NCBI RefSeq assembly: GCF_032854445.1
Contig: NC_088296.1
Span: 14,826,623 to 14,890,622, forward strand
From: Liolophura sinensis
Lineage: Eukaryota > Mollusca > Polyplacophora > Chitonida > Chitonidae
Reading direction: 5' to 3'
Length of the DNA stretch: 64,000 nucleotides
Below are positions 59,453 to 64,000 of this stretch, in pieces; within the stretch, counting starts at the first letter, position 1, and each line of letters begins with the position of its first letter. The notes beneath the pieces were generated by a model. The model did not search any database, was not told the DNA's origin, and was given only the letters and a program-made list of their open reading frames with translations. Made by a program: the position numbers and the translations under genes.

Positions 59453-62400
59453 AAATAGCACACGTTTGGACTACAAGAAATGCGTCACTTTAGAGTACAC
59501 GTGGTCCTACATAGTGTTGAAGATTTCCGACATTGACGTCGGTTGATCATCTGTCAAAAGTCTCCACATGATTTGGGTACTGTATAAGACGGCGTATCTG
59601 TATAACTGCACGTTGACGAAATTAAAATCCAGTTCATGACTGCCCTTTGCGGAGTCTTAACGAAGTTAATTCTAAATTTTACGACAAATTCATGACGACT
59701 GTACCTGGATGTGCAAGATAGAGGTTCAACGATGCCACATCAAAGGCTTCCTTTCACCTTTGTTACACTGCTTTGAACTCAAGCCGTTGTTATATACAGG
59801 GAAACAATAATATCATCGTCGGAGAATTTTGCTTTGATCGCAGATCATTCGCCTCGGATATGTTACGACTTATGCTACGATCAAGAGGGTCGCAAACAAA
59901 GACGAGTTTGTTGATTGAAAGAACATTGACTTGAGGTTTTCGGTCATGTTGCAGTGGATACATTTCATTGCGTCATTAGGCCTTCTAAATGGCAGGGGCA
60001 TGGTGACATGCTGAGGCAATCCTGCATCTTCCTCCCGTAAGACTGACCGCCATAAGGATGGCCTTATCCTACAATCTATCAATCAATCAATCAGTTGATT
60101 TATTAAAAAGCAGTTTTCAATAATGAATGTATCGAATGGTTCCAGAAATCGGAAGGATGTTTCAAAACTTTATCAGCTTAATATCCAACATCCATAGGAC
60201 TTCCGTGGGTTTAGTCGGCAATTGGTTACATGTCTGTGAAGGAGGAAATGTGTGCAATTAGCAAAAAGATAAAAGACCCCTTGTCACCATAGTCCCTGGT
60301 CAAACATTGCTACAACATTTCAAATCAACCCATCCTTTGAAACATTTACGGTCTGTGTGCGTAACAAACGAACAAAACCGCATTAGCACGGCTTTCTAGG
60401 AAGATGTCGATAACATCTAAATCAGTGTTATATATCCTGTAACAAAGGATTTTTGCGCGATAAATCTGCCAACGTAAGGGTTTTCAGGAAAGCATTGAGC
60501 TTTCTCAGTAGCAATTACCACGGGGCTCATAGATGTCCGTTACGATTTTGGAAGTGCAAAACTACCCATAATGCATCAAGAAATAACGCCACAGTTCCAC
60601 AGTATGTTCTTGCTGGGTTTTCAGTCCCAATACTACATAAACAGAGACATTCTCTTTATGGTTTCATCTTAACACCGCAGCTATCAGGTTAAAAGATATA
60701 AAAGTAGCCTACCTTGCCATAAATCATGGACGTCATTAATGACTAGGACGTTACTCTGTTGACGAATTAATTTTACTGTAAAACTGTGTGTGGTGTGGCC
60801 TTTTATCATGTACATGCTCCCCTAGACCTTACAATACTACGAATGGAGGGTCTTTTCCTACAAGCGATAGTTGTTAAGGGCAAAAAGCTGTTTTATTATT
60901 TAGAATCTTTTGCATAAATATGTATAGACAAGTTTGCCATGGTCTGATTAGTTGATTGTGGCCTGATTGTGAAATATCCTATTCATGAAGTCTTTACTTA
61001 TACGATGGGTATCATCGTTATGGGAGGAAGAAGAAGGCGGTTACGAGTTAAACCATCGACATTTGACATGACGAGAAAAAACTCCCCACGTGTGACTTAC
61101 AGATTCGCTGGCCATTTTCCTAGAATATAAATTGTCTTGAATGAACGCGGAACTGTAGAAAAGGTCCAACAAACTATGTTGACAGTTTACTGTCACCAAG
61201 CGTCCTTTCAACAGTGAGAGCAGGGAACTTTCGATTTTGCTGGAGAAGGACAGAATTGAACCTGCACGTCGTTTAGCTGTATATCTTACTCACTAATTTT
61301 CATTTAGATGGGACGGAGGAAATCCTACCACCATTAGCACACAGAGCTGGCTAGTTATGCACATTAAGCTGCTTTGCCATCCTTGCGGAATAAATTCATC
61401 CGTATATGAAATAGCGCCTTTATTTCTATTGTTACCATGGTGATCGAACGAGCGCAAAAAATTATGTTTTGTCCTGGTTCATGAAAAATAAAGCATTATT
61501 TCGTCTTTGCATAATTTACGTCAAGGCGATTTATGTTTTTGCTAACTCCATTTTGATCATAGAACTTCCCGGTAGAAAGAAAAATCTAATGCGATGAAAG
61601 GAAAATATGACGAGCAAAAGAATTCGCTGTGCTTTAATGTGTACGAAGAATGTTGTCACTGGGCAGCGGCACTGCTGCACAGTCTGTGCTCGATGTTAGT
61701 AACCGGGCAACGCTGATACCGCTACTGAACCAGCACTTCGGGGTGGCGTTGTTAGAGAATGTGAAATAATATGTCCCAGTACACTGCCTGTTACGTGATT
61801 TATCCAGATGGGCGTTCCAGTGAGGCAGGGCATAAAAATGCCGCCACTATAGCAAACTTGTTGCGAGTATAAGGAGACATTTTCCTTACACGTCCAACAA
61901 AATGACCAAAACACCATGTGTCCAAAATAATGGTTAAAACATCAGGTATCCAAAATAACGATCGAAACATCAATGTCCAAATAATGATCAAAACGTTGTT
62001 GGACGCCAAGGATTTGAAACGTGTCTACAAAACGCCGGATTTGTCTGAGGACGTGACCGTTGCCTTGAATTGTGTGAATATGGTTGGGTTGGGAACGTAT
62101 CCTAAATTCCTCATCAAACTTATTTCATACGTATTTTGAGTAAGAAAATGAAGATTAAGCAACATTTGTTTTATGGATCTCTTGCTGAATTTCATATTTT
62201 CAAGATTATCGCCTTCTACATTTGGAAGTAACTACGCTGTTTGAAAATGGAAGATTGCAAACATCAAACATATAAAATCCCCATTTTAGACAACTGGAAT
62301 TATTCTATTACGGAACATTGAAAGCCCACCAAAAAAAAAGATTCAAAGAGCTAAGCGCTAAGAGAAGCAGGCTTCAAAAATCCTACTTTTTCTGTACACT

Positions 62401-63865
62401 ATGCATTTTATAGCTCTGGACTTATGGCGAGTTCTTTTATTTAGATTTCACTTTAACTTTATGGCAGAAATCATTGTACGTGTATAGGCAATTATTTTGG
62501 TACCAGTAAGCGCTATTACCAGACCCTTGAGATGTTATTACCAGATGTACAGTGTAAACCTTTTTCGCTATTCACTTATAACACCTGATCAGTCGAAATG
62601 TGCTGCACGGATCGTGGAAAAAAGCGGCATGTCAAGTATCAAGATCTCTCACTTGAAGACACGAATCAACTATGGTTTTGATCATGGCACTAGTATACGT
62701 ATATCACATTTGCTGGATTTAATTGTTGATGGGATGTACAAGGCAATGTTGTGAAGAATTCAAAGTTGTTATGTCAAACCTCTCCACGTCCAAACTTTTA
62801 AATTTTCCATCTTTATGATTTAGCGTTTAACGTTCATTCAGAATACAGGAGGCCAAATACTAGTTAGTGTCCTGTGCTTTGGTCACTGTGTAGTTATCAA
62901 AATGACGGCCCAGTAAGGCCTTGCTACTGGCCCGCTACAGAAGGTCACCAGCTATCATAAGTAGCCCTACCAGTCGCTCTGTCTGTACGTCAGTCCAGTA
63001 GTCGGGCAACTTTATGACATTTCCTTCTTTAACATTGGTCATTCACGTTTTTATCAACCATGTTGCCTAAGTGCATGTCGTCGTCAACTTTTGGCGGTAA
63101 GTCGCATCTACACAGCGTTTTTCCACTTGTTTTAATGCATTGTGGATAGCATTAAAAGATTCTCTAGTCGTCATGGACTGAACCCTCAACCTGCTGGCAC
63201 ATTTTATACACATGCTTAAGAAAACACTCATTTTCTTTTGGTTTCCTTAGACGTTTTCAGGAAGAACAGAAATAACGGCGCTGAATTTCTCCATGCGATT
63301 TAAATATTATGTTTTTGATTGACGTGTTCTCATTGATTTTTCACTGATACTAAATTGGTTAGGCTGATGGGTGCAAAAAATTGTATTGAAACCACCGTCA
63401 CTTGCGTAGTACATGGGCTTGACACGCCTCTTGACTTAAAGTCGCATAGTTGTAACAGTAATTCCACAACCTTGATATTAAAACGTCGACGATGTTTTCC
63501 CAGAAATACCGCGTTGTAATGACAGCAGTTATCTCAAGATGGATTGGTATTTGTGCAACGTAATCTTCGGCTGCCGTAATTGGAACCTGCTATGGAACGA
63601 TCGCCGGAAGGCAAACAACTTAACAGTAATCATTTTAAGTAAATGAATGAAGCACCCCTGTGTCGTTTTTCTCACTAGTTCTCACTGCTCGCCCTGCTGA
63701 GATTTTCACCCTTGCTATCGCCTAATAATTAATTTTTGCTTTCGTCCAAATTTGCTTGACTTTTTATGGCGGGTAAGCCCCATTACCGTTTGAAAATGTT
63801 TTACAATTGGAGTAGAGGCAATGTAAGTTGTCAAACACTCCGAAGGACACCATTTGATTATCTTC
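59453..63865. other. Intergenic, no supported gene
   Basis: Scattered short frames (60453-60692, 61696-62139, 62497-62754) lack domains. A possible SINE relic lies at about 60985-61030 (CTTATACGATGG, TTATGGGAGGAAG). Nothing else recognised. Confidence 0.4.
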
Positions 63866-63960
63866 GTGGGGCCTGGGTGCGTGTCTTCTCAGCATGGCAT
63901 ATGGACTCAAGAGGCTCTCTCCAATGCAGTCGATGTGCGTTCATGTCCAGCTCATGCTAG
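63866..63960 (+). mobile_element. Degenerate SINE 5' fragment near the window edge
   Basis: GAGGCTCTCTCCAATGCAGTCG, GTTCATGTCCAGCTCATGCT. Body and tail are not recognisable up to the window end. Confidence 0.5.
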
Positions 63961-64000
63961 TTTAGTCTGCGTTTAGTCGAAGGAAGGCAATCCAGTAGAT

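Overview
The window looks like animal nuclear DNA, most likely from a mollusc or another lophotrochozoan. It is AT-rich, mostly non-coding, full of short interspersed repeats and minisatellites, and its one clear gene is split by GT-AG introns. The mollusc call rests on the repeat types (tRNA-headed SINEs ending in AAATAAATAAA, and elements ending in tandem CACT) and is an inference. Nothing bacterial is present: no operons, rRNA or CRISPR.

The one gene I can assemble with confidence lies on the + strand at 20022-31960. It has nine coding exons with consistent splice phases that join into about 746 residues: signal peptide, transferrin N-lobe, transferrin C-lobe and a C-terminal hydrophobic tail. 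It reads as a melanotransferrin-like, probably GPI-anchored, two-lobed transferrin. Each lobe has lost a different canonical iron ligand, and both carry Lys in place of the anion-binding Arg. A polyadenylation signal lies at 32491.

Layout. 1-19700: intergenic DNA with repeats, including a 0.4-kb inverted repeat with palindromic TGACGTCA at its ends (about 1935-2338), a diverged duplication (2400-2700 and 3345-3680), SINEs (one at 13719-13988 with clear 14-bp target duplications), AT, GT and G tracts, an isolated candidate exon at 14538-14687, and a foldback element with long arms (about 18135-18905). 19700-32500: the transferrin-family gene. Its introns hold SINE pieces, and exon 6 is flanked on both sides by degenerate tandem copies of its own splice junctions. 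32500-45000: SINE-rich DNA, a 29-bp minisatellite (35105-35545) and a 151-bp direct repeat (37350-37601). 42480-42965 is an inverted-orientation copy of 21830-22290. 46428-47552: a large 19-bp minisatellite with higher-order structure. 53763-54011: a 48-bp tandem array. 55245-55540: second copy of the CACT-tailed element. 58350-58790: a broken reverse transcriptase remnant. The rest is unassigned.

Apart from the transferrin gene, most open frames look like chance or repeat-derived frames. All repeat alignments, ligand assignments and splice sites were read by eye; no database or folding program was used.
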